This document shows positions 1 to 11,813 of a stretch of 64,000 bases of DNA, one piece after another. The DNA lies in assembly GCA_025602915.1 (NCBI GenBank), contig JAHLJZ010000074.1:50031-114030 (forward strand), read 5' to 3'. The stretch's first letter is position 1, and every line of letters begins with the position of its first letter. Both the position numbers and the translations under genes were made by a program. Under the pieces are notes generated by a model. It was given only the letters and a program-made list of their open reading frames with translations. It was not told the origin of the DNA and searched no databases. Source of the DNA: Paraphysoderma sedebokerense. Taxonomy: Eukaryota; Blastocladiomycota; Physodermatomycetes; Physodermatales; Physodermataceae.

Positions 1-100
1 ATTTCGATTATATTCACATTTCCTCAATGACACAAATCAACATTATATGTCTCTGGTTTAGAATTATTGTCTTTTACTAGTACCCGTTGATGTAAAGACA

Positions 101-1073
101 TTAATCCTCCATCATTGCGCTATCGGTATCTGGTACTCCGGACACTTCTGACGGTGTTGCAACTTCACTTTGGAGCTGACTATCTTGTACACTTTCTATT
201 TGACTCTCATTTTCAGTGGCGGGTGTGTCTGTTGTCTCGAATGGGGTTGGTTGAGGTGTTGATTCGGAGGTAGGTTGGTTAGATGTGGGTTCCTGTTCGT
301 TTGAGCGATGATTCATGATGGTTGTGGAAGAGATATTATAAATCAAAAGGTTAGCGAATAATAATCTGAGGTTCGGTAAGAAAAACTGTAGAAAACAACA
401 GCAAATATTTAACGTACGATTGACTCTTCAATTTCCGAATTTTGAATGATACTACTACCCGGCTCTTGAACTATTCCATTCTCCTGCTTCTCCTCTACTA
501 AATCCACATTCTCAGATTTGATGTCTACATTGGTCTGACTTTCTGAATCTACTTCCATTGTGGTTGTATTTTCATCTTGGACGGGTTCTTCTTCTTCTTC
601 TTCTGGTTCTTCGGCAGGATACGGTTTATCGGCTAATCAGATCGATTCATAGAATCAAATCAGTTAACGATTGGAAAACCGGCGGGGGAGAGAGTAAATT
701 GAATAAAGGAGATTGTGAAATTACATTTTACCCACTTGAATACTTGAATTTTGCCACCTTGTTTTGGTGTTGTCCATGATTTTTCCCTATTTATTTATTC
801 ATTCAGTTTACGTTGTAGAGGATTGATTGAAGCGATCCCAATCATCAATCAATCATAGGTTATAAAAGAGAATCATGTCAGAAATTGAATCAATCCTCAA
901 GATCCTTGATACAATCAGAAAGACTAATTCATAATGTCTTGATGAACCCACCATCGTTGAGCTCGTTCTCCTAGCGCCAATCTGAGTTTCTCGTAATCGG
1001 TGAGACCCGAGGGCTGCACAACTCTTCGGATGTCTGCATTCTGGTTTATCCTCGACGATGTTCTCGTTGACAT
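101..1073 (-). CDS. Acidic low-complexity protein, exon structure unresolved
   Basis: I do not recognise this gene. A minus-strand start at 1073-1071 opens about 49 codons containing a basic, charged stretch (DYEKLRLALGERAQRWW). Two further open blocks, 632-418 and roughly 385-101, are joined by a GTACGT donor at 417 and a CTACAG acceptor at 387-386 and stay in frame. They encode an acidic Glu/Asp/Ser/Thr/Pro-rich tail that ends in SAMMED. The join between the first block and the second is not settled: the first block runs into a stop before any donor of the right phase, so a middle exon may be missing. The start lies about 190 bp from the divergent complex I gene. Composition suggests a nuclear protein, but that is only an inference. 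Confidence 0.35.
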
Positions 1074-1264
1074 TGTTGTTATTTCTTTCTTTCTTTCTTT
1101 CTGTATCTGTGCGTGTGTTTGAGATATCTTTTCTCTGAATGAGCGCAAGAGGGAGTCCGTTCACCCGTTCACAGCATCTGGTTCACTGCTTGTTGCTCGT
1201 TTTATTAATATATCAGTTCCCCTTTCCATTCCCTCATTCCCTCTCTTCAACGACAAAAAGAAAA

Positions 1265-1892
1265 ATGGCACGCACAGGTATGCTAATCTGCACAACACAC
1301 AGCTTTTGTATTCAGAGACATCCCGTCTACGTTGTATGAATCCGCTCTTGCACTCGCAGAGAGCTAACAACTCCACAAACAAAAATTAGGTGTGATTTCG
1401 GATCCAGCTATCGATGCTTGGGCTTCTATGCGTGAAAATGTCACAAAGTCATTCAAATGGAACAGTAGAAATGTCAGATTAGGTTTCATTACTCTAGTTG
1501 CTGTTCCTTTTGTGACTTACCAAGCTGTTGTTTGGAGTCATGTATGTTCTCCTTTTTTTTTGTTCGTTTTCCTGTCGTTCGACGAACGGTGTTCAAGGGT
1601 AGTGATGGATTGATAACAACATGAGGCAGTAGTAATGGAAGGACTGAATACATTAATACTGCGACAAGTTGTAGTATTATTCGTCCAACAATGAAAAATG
1701 GAGTTATCAAATCTTGTCCATGTACAGTGTCAACTAACCATTCTGTTTCTTACTGTTCCAACATTGCATTCTATACATCATCTCCTCTTGACACTCCAAC
1801 GACGGCAAAAAATCTGTACTCGTTATCTCACTGATCTGTGTTCGTCTACATCATAGCGAAGATACTTTTGGGCCGGACAAAGAAAACCGTAG
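1265..1892 (+). CDS. NADH dehydrogenase 1 beta subcomplex subunit 4 (B15)-like
   Basis: Three exons (1265-1277, 1390-1541, 1857-1892) give 66 aa. The order seen is a short N-terminus with ISDPAIDAW and a MREN motif, a stretch ending FKWNSRNVR, one transmembrane segment (LGFITLVAVPFVTYQAVVW), and a basic end (RRYFWAGQRKP). This is the pattern of the small single-TM accessory subunit NDUFB4/B15 of mitochondrial complex I, where the sequence DPA..FANMRE..YKYFRW, then TM, then a GKRR tail is typical. It is slightly shorter than most fungal forms. The first coding exon is 13 nt, and the last intron, at about 315 bp, is long for this window. The role would be assembly or stability of the membrane arm of complex I in the inner mitochondrial membrane. 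Identification rests on pattern rather than strong identity. Confidence 0.6.
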
Positions 1893-3677
1893 AGTTGTCG
1901 CTGTTTCCAGCGATTGCACTCCCCAAAACCCTAATCAGCCCTTATCAACCAAAACTTATGTCATTGTCGACTTAAACTTCGACGTCACAAATTCTTTATA
2001 TCGTCTAATTACTTGTAGAAATGGATATGTGGATGTAACAATACCAGATTTATTCCATCGGTGGCACAGAATGCATGTATGGATTGGCTTAATTGGAGAT
2101 TTCAATATATCCCAGACATTTCCCTTATAGGATAATTATTCATTGGTATTGCAATCAAGTTCTTGAGCTATCGACAGGGGTTACCAAAAAGATTTCGGCG
2201 TAGATTTGCCAGTGAGGATGTGGCAGGTTGAGCTGCTTATTTTAACTCTCACTTCGCTGGTTATTCCTGAACTTGATCTTCTTAATCTCTATATCTGTTT
2301 ATAATTTTCCGCCTGCGATTCTTTGTGTCTTTCCCGCATCACACGGCAAATTTAAATGTCGTATCTATTCATCTAATCAATCGCGGATTGCAGAGCGTAT
2401 TTTCTGTTGTGAATCGCCAATATAACTTAAGTGCTTTTATACTTTCTGAGCATTTGAAAGAGAGCAATTCTCTAGATTAAGTCCCCTATGGAGGGTATCA
2501 TAGAACATTTATTCTGTTCCAATCTCTCACGTTATTTTTTCGGCATTGAATTAGGAAAAATAAGTGAAATTTCAGCTGACGGTGAAAATAAATTTCCTTC
2601 GATATTTCATTTCGTTGCGCTTTGGATTGCGTCTTGGGCTATAAAATTGAATTTAATTTTGATTAGTCCGCGTGAGATTGAGTATCCGCTAGAGCTAAGG
2701 GATATAAAGCTGCAAGACAAGTGCAACCTCCGTGGTATGAAATTATAGATTCCTGAGTTTTTACAAGATATACAAGCCAAGAACAGCATTTTCCTCAGTC
2801 GAAAGAGACAAGATAACGCCTTTGCCCGTTTTTCCGATGTCAATTGTGTACGTTTCAATATCAGGTATTTGATTTATTTTTAGCAACATTGTATGTGGAT
2901 AGGCAGTGCAAAAATATATTTTGGCAAACAAATGACAACGCTGCTGCGTCTAATGTGGGGAAGCGGTCATAATAGTTTAAACTAGAAGACAGCTTAATTT
3001 CGGTAAATTGTAACAATAGTCAATTAATCGAAGTTGTCTCGGGGGTTTTGCTTATCCCTGGAAAAAATTAAAAAAGGATCAGCGGTGACGTGGTGGTTGA
3101 TACGGTTTTGCCGACAGAAAATTCTTTTTACGTTTACAGAATCGGTCGGCTTAGGATTTAGGAATGATTGCCGAAAATAATAAATTAGGCCATCAAGGAG
3201 GGCGACGAGGCTGGAGCGACCCGGATGAAAGTTCTGCATCAGTCGGAGAAGGAATGGACCGTGCACAACGACAAGATGAGGATATTCATTGCGTTTCAGA
3301 GGCGATGATGAGAAGATTAAGCACAAATTGGCTTCCGCAGAGCCCATGCCACACATCTGCGAGGGGCGGGATGGGATGGTTGCGGAGGAGGAGAGAGCGC
3401 ACCCTCGATTGGTGCTGATGCGAGGCTGGTTTCATTGACAATCACAATCGCACTCTCGGGGCGAATGATATCTTTCTGCGTCGGCGTTGCGTTGCGGATA
3501 CAGTCACTCCTCAGCTCATATCATAGCCTCAAGCTGCAAAGCCATCCATTCTGCTTCTGCATCTGAAAATATATTCCTCGTCGTCAGCGTCTTTTTCAAC
3601 GCCCGTAAAAGTCCAAACTCCCTCCCTCATCCCCGCCTCTGTGTGTGTACATACTTTGATTTTTTATCTCTACTGTA
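1893..3677 (+). other. Intergenic, no gene supported
   Basis: AT-rich stretch between the complex I gene and the orphan at 3678. Short open frames on both strands (for example 2488-2748 plus and 3024-3356 minus) have no recognisable motif, no splice partners and random-looking composition. The last 200 bp before 3678 are pyrimidine-rich, as expected of a promoter or 5' UTR. Confidence 0.5.
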
Positions 3678-4676
3678 ATGGCTCTCCTGTCGCATTCCCC
3701 TATCTCGGCCTCGGATCCAGGGTTGTATATGCCCATCCCAACCAGACCCTCCAGACCCCAATCCGCTGTGCCTCGTCTCATCAACGACGCACACTCTCCG
3801 TCCATCCCGCTCTACTCTCGTCTCCAGGGCCTCAAGAACCCTCCCAGAAGCGAAAGTTGTAGACCAACTCTTCATCGTTCGTCCTCCCCGTCCCCTTTCT
3901 GCCTCAACGAAAATATGGCCTACATTCCTAAACCAGAGCCCTTTCGAGCAAACGGAAAATTCAACAACAACCAGACAAACTCCGAAACCGACAATGACGC
4001 AATGGTTGAACTTTTATCTATCGTTGGCGGTTTAGTCGTTACCACCGCCGCAGCCAAACAACAAAAAGAAGAAAATATGGAATCTGACAATGACGAGACT
4101 TCCCAACTCTCCGATGAAGCCGAGCAGGAACCTAAATTCTATGAACCTTCTCCATTCTCTGAAGGCCCGGTCGCTCGTCCGTCTACTCCTTTCGTTGACG
4201 TCCCAAAAACATCGGTCCCTATGGTTACCCAACCAAAACCGAAACCAAGCAAACCAAAATTAGCTCCTATTCTTATTCAAAGACGACCATCTTTCTCGAT
4301 GACCGACTCTCCTACCGCCGGCTCCCCAAATACCGGTAGCATCTTCCCTTATTCACCCATTGCAAGAGCCATCAATCCACTACATGCTCTCAAAACTCCT
4401 TTAGTCCCTGTATTTTCTGCGTTCGCTACTTCTCTTCCCTCCGCTGGACCAGTTCTCGAAAAAGTCCCTTTCCGTCCTCCTTCGCCTGAATTAAAAATTG
4501 TGGAAGAAGAGCAAGAAATGGAAGAAGAGCAAATCGAACTCGCGGAACCTAGTACCGATAAAAGAGAAGTAACCGAGTTGGTCATGAAGAGAGGTCGAAG
4601 AATTAGATCACTCAGTGTCGGTTCTACCATCTCCAAAGGATACAGTTTAGGGTTACGTTTTGGGCAAAATATTTAA
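3678..4676 (+). CDS. Disordered Ser/Pro-rich orphan protein
   Basis: Single open frame of 332 aa, not recognised. It is rich in Ser, Pro, Glu and Thr throughout, with RPS-type basic/Ser motifs near the N-terminus (RPSRPQ, HRSSSPSP), an Ala/Val-rich patch around residue 120, an acidic EEEQEMEEEQ run around residue 280, and a basic end (KRGRRIRSLS) followed by a Gly-rich tail. RRPSFS and RIRSLS resemble basophilic kinase phosphorylation sites. No globular domain, signal peptide or membrane segment is visible. Codon use and length make a real gene likely. The first ATG is used, though a downstream Met around residue 80 is possible. Function unknown; a phosphorylated regulatory or scaffold protein would fit. 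Confidence 0.65.
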   Translation: MALLSHSPISASDPGLYMPIPTRPSRPQSAVPRLINDAHSPSIPLYSRLQGLKNPPRSESCRPTLHRSSSPSPFCLNENMAYIPKPEPFRANGKFNNNQTNSETDNDAMVELLSIVGGLVVTTAAAKQQKEENMESDNDETSQLSDEAEQEPKFYEPSPFSEGPVARPSTPFVDVPKTSVPMVTQPKPKPSKPKLAPILIQRRPSFSMTDSPTAGSPNTGSIFPYSPIARAINPLHALKTPLVPVFSAFATSLPSAGPVLEKVPFRPPSPELKIVEEEQEMEEEQIELAEPSTDKREVTELVMKRGRRIRSLSVGSTISKGYSLGLRFGQNI

Positions 4677-5304
4677 ATATCAAGTTCCCTCGCCCTCTTC
4701 GTTGTTCTTAATCGGTCGTTTTTTTTTGGTCGTCTCGTGCGGGGTACAAATTTAACGGAAACTCGTCTTCAGTAAATATGGATCATTTATTTTTATATTT
4801 AGGCAAACGTTTTATTGTAAATGTATATCAATTATGAATTTTTGCGGTGCAAAAGGTAACAAAGTAAAGTAGGAGGGCATAGGATGATATGTTTATAACG
4901 AATCAGGTCCTCCTACTGTGTTTAGTAATTGTATATGAAAGATTATAGTTAGACCGATATCGATAGATTGTATAGTCAAACATGTAGGTTGGTAGGAAGG
5001 AAGTTTATTTTTGTTCCTTAATTTGTTTAAATCTTTGAGCTTGACAGTTTGTAATCAATAATGACACCTGTACTACAATTTTGTTTGTGATTTCTATTTG
5101 ATATTAAAATTAAAATTATTTTAAGTGTATTGAAATGATGGACTGATTGTGTTTAAACTGACTTAAACATTGTGAGTTGACGCTCGACACAATCACCACT
5201 CCATGCACCAACCTTGGATCGGATATCCTCCAGCTCTAATTCTACTCTGCACTCAAATTCAATTTCGATTGTCCTCCACTCTCCACCGTCGCTGTCTCAT
5301 AAAT
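4677..5304 (+). other. Intergenic, AT-rich
   Basis: 3' region of the orphan gene and promoter of the PNPOx-like gene. AT-rich, with no coding signal, tRNA-like sequence or repeat that I can support. Confidence 0.5.
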
Positions 5305-5946
5305 ATGTCGTCCAATGCCGATAATGCAGCAAGCACAGCTCCTTGCTCCGTCGTCCACATTCCTCCCCTTCCGCCGAAAGTCGTCCATTCTCTGCAAACC
5401 TCTTCCTTTGCTTACCTCGCTACTTCCAGCAACAACATACCGCATTTATCTCTAATGAACTACACATTTCAAAACGATCAGCTTCATCCTTTCATTATCC
5501 TTTCGACAAGGAGAGACACCAAAAAGTTTCAGCATGTGATGCAAAATTCAAATGTTGCTTTGTTGGTTCATGATTTCAGCGGCACCAGAGAATCCACAAA
5601 GGATCAAATCAATTCAAAGTCATCCTCTTCAAATTCCTCATCCTCTCCTTCTGCTGATCGCACCTCATCGTCATCGTCACCTAACCTTACCCCTGACTCC
5701 GATCACCTTACCACCGACGATAGTACGAAGAAATACAGCATCACATTAAACGGTCATTGCACTGTGATTCCTTCATCTTCAAAAGAAGAGTCTGTGCTCC
5801 GAGAAATCCATCTAAAAACGAACCCGCAGTACCGAAATTTTATAGTCGGTGAGGATATTTCGATACTGAAAGTGACGATTGATAGTTGTAGAATATGCGA
5901 CGTGAATGATTATGTTGAGTATTGGAGTGCTGGGAATCGAAATTAA
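5305..5946 (+). CDS. Pyridoxamine 5'-phosphate oxidase-like FMN-binding protein
   Basis: Intronless. The open frame extends upstream to 5203, but the Met at 5305 (MSSNADNAAS) is the more likely start because the preceding 34 codons look like translated UTR; this gives 213 aa. The N-terminal half has the split-barrel pattern of the putative PNPOx family: SSFAYLATSSNNIPHLSLMN, then FIILSTRRDTKKFQHVMQN, the strand-turn-strand segment that contacts FMN phosphate. The C-terminal half gives the second barrel part, TLNGHCTVI, and ends with CRICDVNDYVEYW. A Ser-rich insertion of about 45 residues (SSSNSSSSPSADRTSSSSS) separates them. Fungal members are small cytosolic flavoproteins with no clear substrate; true vitamin B6 oxidase activity is not implied. 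Confidence 0.75.
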   Translation: MSSNADNAASTAPCSVVHIPPLPPKVVHSLQTSSFAYLATSSNNIPHLSLMNYTFQNDQLHPFIILSTRRDTKKFQHVMQNSNVALLVHDFSGTRESTKDQINSKSSSSNSSSSPSADRTSSSSSPNLTPDSDHLTTDDSTKKYSITLNGHCTVIPSSSKEESVLREIHLKTNPQYRNFIVGEDISILKVTIDSCRICDVNDYVEYWSAGNRN

Positions 5947-6279
5947 GAATCGTGCTAATAGAAAGAATGGGAGGGAATCTGTTTATTTAGAAATCTTTTG
6001 AATGATTTGTATTTAATGTTGTCGTGTCTACTGATTTTCAATCGTACAACAAGGGGTATACCCTCGAAGATGATATCAGACAATTTGAATTTACATTATA
6101 ATGAAGATTGTGTACTCAATGCAAGAATTACTTAACTATTCACATACGTATATAACACCATAACTAATTGATTTCGATAAAACCTCAAATCGCGATCGCG
6201 GCTTGCTGTGGGGACGCTTACCGTTGATAGCGCCAAATGGTCAAGTCATTCCTTCTAACTTGAATTTCCTATTCAAGCG
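5947..6279 (+). other. Intergenic
   Basis: 3' region of the PNPOx-like gene and promoter of the sirtuin gene. It contains the palindrome CGATCG within a GC-rich patch near 6190; nothing else notable. Confidence 0.4.
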
Positions 6280-7817
6280 ATGTTAACATCAAGGATAACT
6301 CATATTCTTAAGCCACATATAGAAGAGTTGGCCGAATTTATAATCAAATCCAACAAGAATCTATTGGTCATAACAGGTTCGTACCTGGGTACTTTCGATT
6401 TCATTCTTATTCGCACAAAGTAATGCACCGAACAGTGACAGCAGAAATGAACCGGAAGAATACCATCTATTTAGTATATCCTATTGACATTCATATTTTC
6501 AAAATTGATTTGTCTATTTAGGAGCCGGTTTGTTCGTTTTTAGTTCAATCGCCTCTACGGTTACTTCAAGAACTCATGTCTAACGATGAAAATCAGGGAT
6601 AAGTACAGCTTCAAATATACCTGATTATCGGTGAACTTATAGATTTTCTAGATTTGGTGTGGTATATGTCGTAATATTGATATTATGTTTGATATTTGGT
6701 GCTCTTACTTTAGCGGGCCGAATGGAGTGTACACACGAAATAAGGATTACAAACCAATTTTGTACGTTATCGATCTGATTACGCTTCACATAAATTCATA
6801 TTTATACTCGCAGGATGCGACTTTACAGCTTGAATGACCGCAGATTTAAAAACTAATATCGATTGAATGACAAATACAGGTATCAAGAGTTCATGACTCG
6901 ACATTTATCACGACAACGGTACTGGGCTCGATCTATGTTGGGATATAACACTATATTACGAGCCGAACCGAATGCAGCTCATCATGCGATTTCGGGTATA
7001 CAGGCTCATGGTTGGGCAGATTTGGGGGTGGTTACTCAAAATGTGGATTCATTACATCAGAAAGGTTCGAGGGTGATTTCTAGTTCGATGAAAATTGTGG
7101 ATCTAAATATTCCTCTTTTGTTGTTAATCTTCTATAGCTGGAAGTGACCCTAATACTGTGACGGAGCTGCATGGAACGTTGGCAAATGTCCAGTGTATGA
7201 GTTGTCATCACACGATTGAGAGGAAGACTTTTCAAGAGATGTTGGTTTCCATGAATCCCGACTGGATGAGTAGGTTTCATGAGTACATGTCGTCCTCAGA
7301 ACGATCTCGAAATAAACAATCCGCTTCGAACGATGACGAAAAGATACGGATGAAGCAAGAATATATCGTCCCGCCTTCTCATCGATCACCAGGTGAAGAA
7401 AGTCAAACTTCACCCTTTGGCTCGACTCCTGTTACTCCCTCTTCCTCAATTAACCCCGACGGAGACGTAGACATTCAAACTCTCGAATTTTCATCGTTTC
7501 AATACCCGCATTGCCCCAAATGTAAATCAGGGATATTAAAACCGTCTGTAATCTTTTTTGGGGAGAATATACCGAATCAGATTAAATCACACTGTACGGA
7601 CTTAATACATAAGGCGGAAAGTGTGCTCGTCGTTGGGTCTACTTTGAGTACTTATTCTTCGTATAGATTAGTCAGGGACTGTAAAGAGCGAAACGTTCCT
7701 GTTTGGGTTGTAAACTTGGGTCCTACACGAGCTGATCCAATAATAGACCGGAAGATCGAAGGGAATGCAGAAATAGTGTTGCCTGCTGTACAGAAATTAT
7801 TAAGCGATGTCGAATAA
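6280..7817 (+). CDS. Class II sirtuin (SIRT4-like NAD-dependent deacylase)
   Basis: Six exons (6280-6376, 6522-6527, 6597-6630, 6714-6761, 6880-7064, 7138-7817) give 349 aa. The joined protein shows the NAD-binding GAGIST...NIPDYRG motif, then the KRYWAR-type segment RQRYWARS, PNAAHHA, the catalytic QNVDSLHQKAGS with TELHG (catalytic His), and two zinc Cys pairs (CMSC and CPKC), followed by LKPSVIFFGE and LVVGSTLS. The RYWARS and FFGE features are those of class II sirtuins such as mitochondrial SIRT4. Between the zinc pairs there is an insertion, relative to SIRT4, of roughly 50 polar residues including a KQSASNDDEK stretch. The N-terminus is short and not obviously a presequence. Exon 2 is only 6 nt, yet it supplies the GlyAla of the GAG motif. 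Confidence 0.88.
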
Positions 7818-8029
7818 AGTTGATTATTCATTTTACTTTGCACTCCATCAGTGTTTTTTTGTACCGTCGTAGTATCAGCACTACTGGCAGTCGCAGTCTC
7901 GGATATAATGGAACTCCGGAAAGATCTACACAAATTTAAGCTTTCCTAATTGAGTCGTGACGAATTTAATATCCATTGAAATCCTAAGATTTCTTTCTCT
8001 CCGCCGTACATGAATTAAAAACCATCAGC

Positions 8030-11000
8030 ATGATTCTGCCACAAATCACAGTAACCAATCCATCCCCCGGTGTTCAAAATACCGAAAAGGTGGTTAGGAA
8101 CGGACCCTTGACCAAAGATCCAGAGGAATTAGGATACTTTGAGACCCAAGATACCGTTACCGACGAAAAGAATTTTGTAGGGTATCCTGAGCATGGAAAA
8201 CGAGTACATGGATACCTTCCTATAGACTCATACGGTATTATAGGCAATCTAAGAACTGTTGCTCTTGTCGGTGTAGACGGTAAGTGATTTCCAAGCAAGG
8301 CCCGTTGAACCGATGACTTCATTCAATTGACTTTTTCTGGGTTTTTTCTCCCGGGAAAATTAGCATCTATCGACTACTTTTGTTATCCAAAGTTCGATTC
8401 TCCTTCTATATTCTGTAGATTGTTGGATAAAAATATTGGTGGACATTGTATGTATCTCAATTTTTATATCACACCTCAAGGGTGTGACGTAAAAAGTTTT
8501 CGGCTGAGCCCCTTACGTGTTGGCCGTTTCTATTGAAACATCAACCTCCCAAAATTTAGTTCAAATCGCCCCAACTAGTTCGACATCTGTTAAACAGCAA
8601 TATTTACCAAATAGTAATGTACTCGTCACCAGATTTTTGGTATGTCTAAGGCCTATTTAACAATCCACGCTGCCTGTCACACTCATTACCTGTCGGAATA
8701 GGCGGAGGAAGGTGCAGGTCAAGTTACAGACTTTATGCCGTTGCCGGATGAAAAAATGGAAGCACCTACAACTGCTCATCCCGTTTTTGGACGATCATTT
8801 CATCACAATATGACGTTTCCGTGGTTAATAAGAATGGCGGAGGTTGTTAGAGGCAAATTGAAATTTCGAATTGAATGGTACCTATTCTTAATTTCTAAAT
8901 GATATCATCAAAGTCTCTAAGTAGTCTTACATCTTTGCAGCTTTCCAGCATTCAATTATGCCCGCAGTTCTCATGTGGCAGAGGTCCGGCCCACCAATGC
9001 CCAGACTCCGTTGTCAAGTGCCGCGCCGTCCCGTAACCCAGCGGATCCGTTTTATTATTTCTTAACTGATACATCTACGTCATTTCTCGGAAGACAAAGC
9101 GTTCATTTTATTTCTAGCGATCACATATCGTTGGATCTTCGATTTCTTGTCGCGTGTGGAAACGAGACACCTGCTGCGTGCCCGTTAGTTCAATTCCATA
9201 TTGTTCATCGAGAGGGAATGACAGGCCCTGGAGTAATCGCCGAAGTAGAGTTACAGGAAGGCCAGCAAATATGGTTTGTATTAAGGGAAAAAGGAGGATA
9301 CTCTATCTCGGTTGATAATCAAAGTAGCGAAACTCAAACTGCAACGAGTGCTGTTGCCGCCGCCGCGGCTGAAATCGAAAGTGGGTTGACCGGTATATCG
9401 GATACTTCGTTAATGAGTAACACAACACAGATAAAGCAAACTGAGGAACCGCCACATGTGACTGAATCTAAAACGGTCGATGATTCTTGCTCAGTGGAGG
9501 ACCGACAAGCTTTGCCGCCTAAGCGGAATCGACATACCAGAATGAGGACCGAAGATAAAGTGAGAGAAATATGCAAAACGTGGAGAAACGTGTCTATTGA
9601 TCCACCTCTTTCTTTGAACTTTTTACAAAATTTATTGCAGTGTTTGTACACCGTTTCAGTGGATGAATCTATTCTTGAATTGAGGCTGACGCGACTTTTG
9701 CGTTCTCATTCACAGCGACACTCAAGTTCTGGCATCGATGGCTAAGCCAGAGCAGCTATGTAAGTCCCACGGCTCCTCAATTTGGTTTATCGTTTCTTAA
9801 CATGAATTGTGATTTTGTTTAACAGAAAGGACGTTGGAGAGAAACCGTCCAACGTTCTGCCCTTACATTAAAACTTCTCACTTACGAACCCACGGGAGCT
9901 GTCGTTGCCAGTCCAACATTTTCGTTGCCAGAGGATATCGGTGGCAATAGGAACTGGTCAGAACTTCTTCAGTATTCATGTTCCTGCTAAAAGTTGCTGA
10001 ATGCTTTTTGACCACAGGGACTACCGCTATGTGTGGGTTCGAGATTCTGCGTTCACCATATACGCTCTTATTCGGCTCGGTACCTTCTCTGGGGTTTTAG
10101 TCAACTTTTGTGCCTGCTTTAACCTCTTCTTTGCTATAGGGCTGATTCAAGAGGCTCGAAATTATATGATCTTTATTGAGCGAATTTGCAACGATATGGT
10201 ATATTTGTGACAGTTTGCTTGTTGATGGATTTTTCTTATTCTTATTCATAGCCGTTTTTTGATTTGATAGTCCCCCGAAGGTTCGCTTCAAGTCATGTAT
10301 ACGATCGATGGTCACAAAGAAATGCCCGAAATGGAATTAGATCACCTTGAAGGATACAGATGTACGCTGTCCTTTATTTTTCCGAAGAGCAGTTTCATCA
10401 AAGAAATGTGACAATACCTTATCCTCATTTTTAAAAGGTTCCAAACCAGTGAGAATTGGCAATGGGGCATACACACATCTTCAAATGGACATATACGGCG
10501 CGTTAATGGATTCAATTTACTTGATGAATAAGTTTTCTTCCCCGATTGGTTTGTTTTCATCTCTTTTTGTTCTGTTCCAGTTTCATTACTAGTAGCAACC
10601 AATTAAACTTTACATAATACCAGGCTACGACATGTGGGTTGCCTGCCGAAAATTAGTCAATTACGTATGTCGAAATTGGAGGCAAGCGGTTGGTTATCAG
10701 ATCTACATCAAGATGACGGAAATCGTTTATTAACTAGTAATTTCTAAATGTTAGGATATGTCAATCTGGGAAGTCCGAGGACCTATGCAAAACTTTACTT
10801 ACAGTAAAGTTATGTGTTGGGTAGCTGTAGACAGAGGCATCCGTTTGGTAAGTATATTCATTTTGTATGATCTGTCGATTAGGACTTAAATGAACTTTAT
10901 AACGCCCTTTCTGGGTACAGTCCGAGAAACGTATTCTTCCGCTTCCGGATCGTGATCTTTGGTTAACTACGCGGGACGAGATATACGAAGAAGTCATGTC

Positions 11001-11640
11001 TAATTCTTTCAGAGCCAATTGCAAATATTTCGTACAATCCTATGAAAATCAAGTTTTGGATTCATCCGTGTTAATTATGCCTCTTGTGTTCTTTATATCT
11101 CCGACCGATCCGAGATTAATGAATACAATTGCTGCAATTCTGAAACCGCTGGAAAAAGGTTTGAAATCTGATATAATTCATGACTTGTTCAAGATTTCAT
11201 TGCGAGCTAAACTTGTATGTTAATGCTACTAGGTGGTTTGACAGCCAACAATCTTGTTTATCGATATAACGTTGAGGAGATCGACGATGGGTTGAATACA
11301 GGCGAAGGTTCATTTACTATGTGCACGTTCTGGCTCATTGAAGCTTTAACCAGAGCAGGGAAATACAATCGATCTTTGTTGGAGAAGGCGATCTACGTGT
11401 TTGAACAAGTTCTGGGGTACGGTAATCACTTGAGTTTGTTTTCGGAAGAGATAGCAAAGAGTGGAGAAGCTTTAGGCAATTTTCCTCAGGTGAGTTCATC
11501 GTTGTGGTTTGACTGTTTACATTGGCGAGGTGATTTACGATTTGTGTATCAATATTTAGGCTTTTACACATATCGCACTGATTTCGAGCGCCTTCAACCT
11601 TGATCGAGTGTTAGAGTGTAAACCAGATGAGCAAGATTAA
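8030..11640 (+). CDS. GH15 family glucosidase / trehalase-like protein
   Basis: Sixteen exons summing to 840 aa: 8030-8279, 8364-8447, 8560-8639, 8702-8877, 8941-9641, 9716-9759, 9826-9956, 10018-10079, 10140-10198, 10271-10361, 10438-10548, 10624-10688, 10755-10847, 10921-11158, 11233-11489, 11560-11640. The N-terminal beta-sandwich part has [18 protein letters not shown]. The (alpha/alpha)6 barrel has [47 protein letters not shown] (Glu is the likely general acid) and [13 protein letters not shown] (Glu the likely general base). This is the intracellular bacterial-type GH15 family that cleaves alpha-glucosides or trehalose; no signal peptide is seen. A polar, Ala/Thr-rich insertion of about 100 residues in exon 5 is unlike the family. 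The substrate cannot be told from sequence. Confidence 0.88.
8465..8530 (+). other. Paired hairpins within GH15 intron 2
   Basis: Inside the second intron a perfect 7-bp stem (TCACACC / GGTGTGA, 5-nt loop) is followed directly by a second stem (ACGTAA / TTACGT) that encloses a small GGC-TGA-GCC hairpin. No known ribozyme or riboswitch core was recognised. The structure is read from complementarity only. Confidence 0.35.
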
Positions 11641-11813
11641 AATATAAACAGCCACAACAGGGAAGATTTGATAATTGTAAAAAGAAACCGTTGATATAGC
11701 AATGAGTTGCAAATAAAAATTGTGAGATATTCAAATTGAACACGGCTTCATAAAGTTGTGGTTATCTGTGTTATCTTTTATTGAGATTTAATTTTACCAT
11801 TTGTAAGCATTTT

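Noticed and set aside
3024-3356. 110-codon minus-strand frame as a gene
   Set aside because: No motif, no splice partners and composition like surrounding intergenic DNA.
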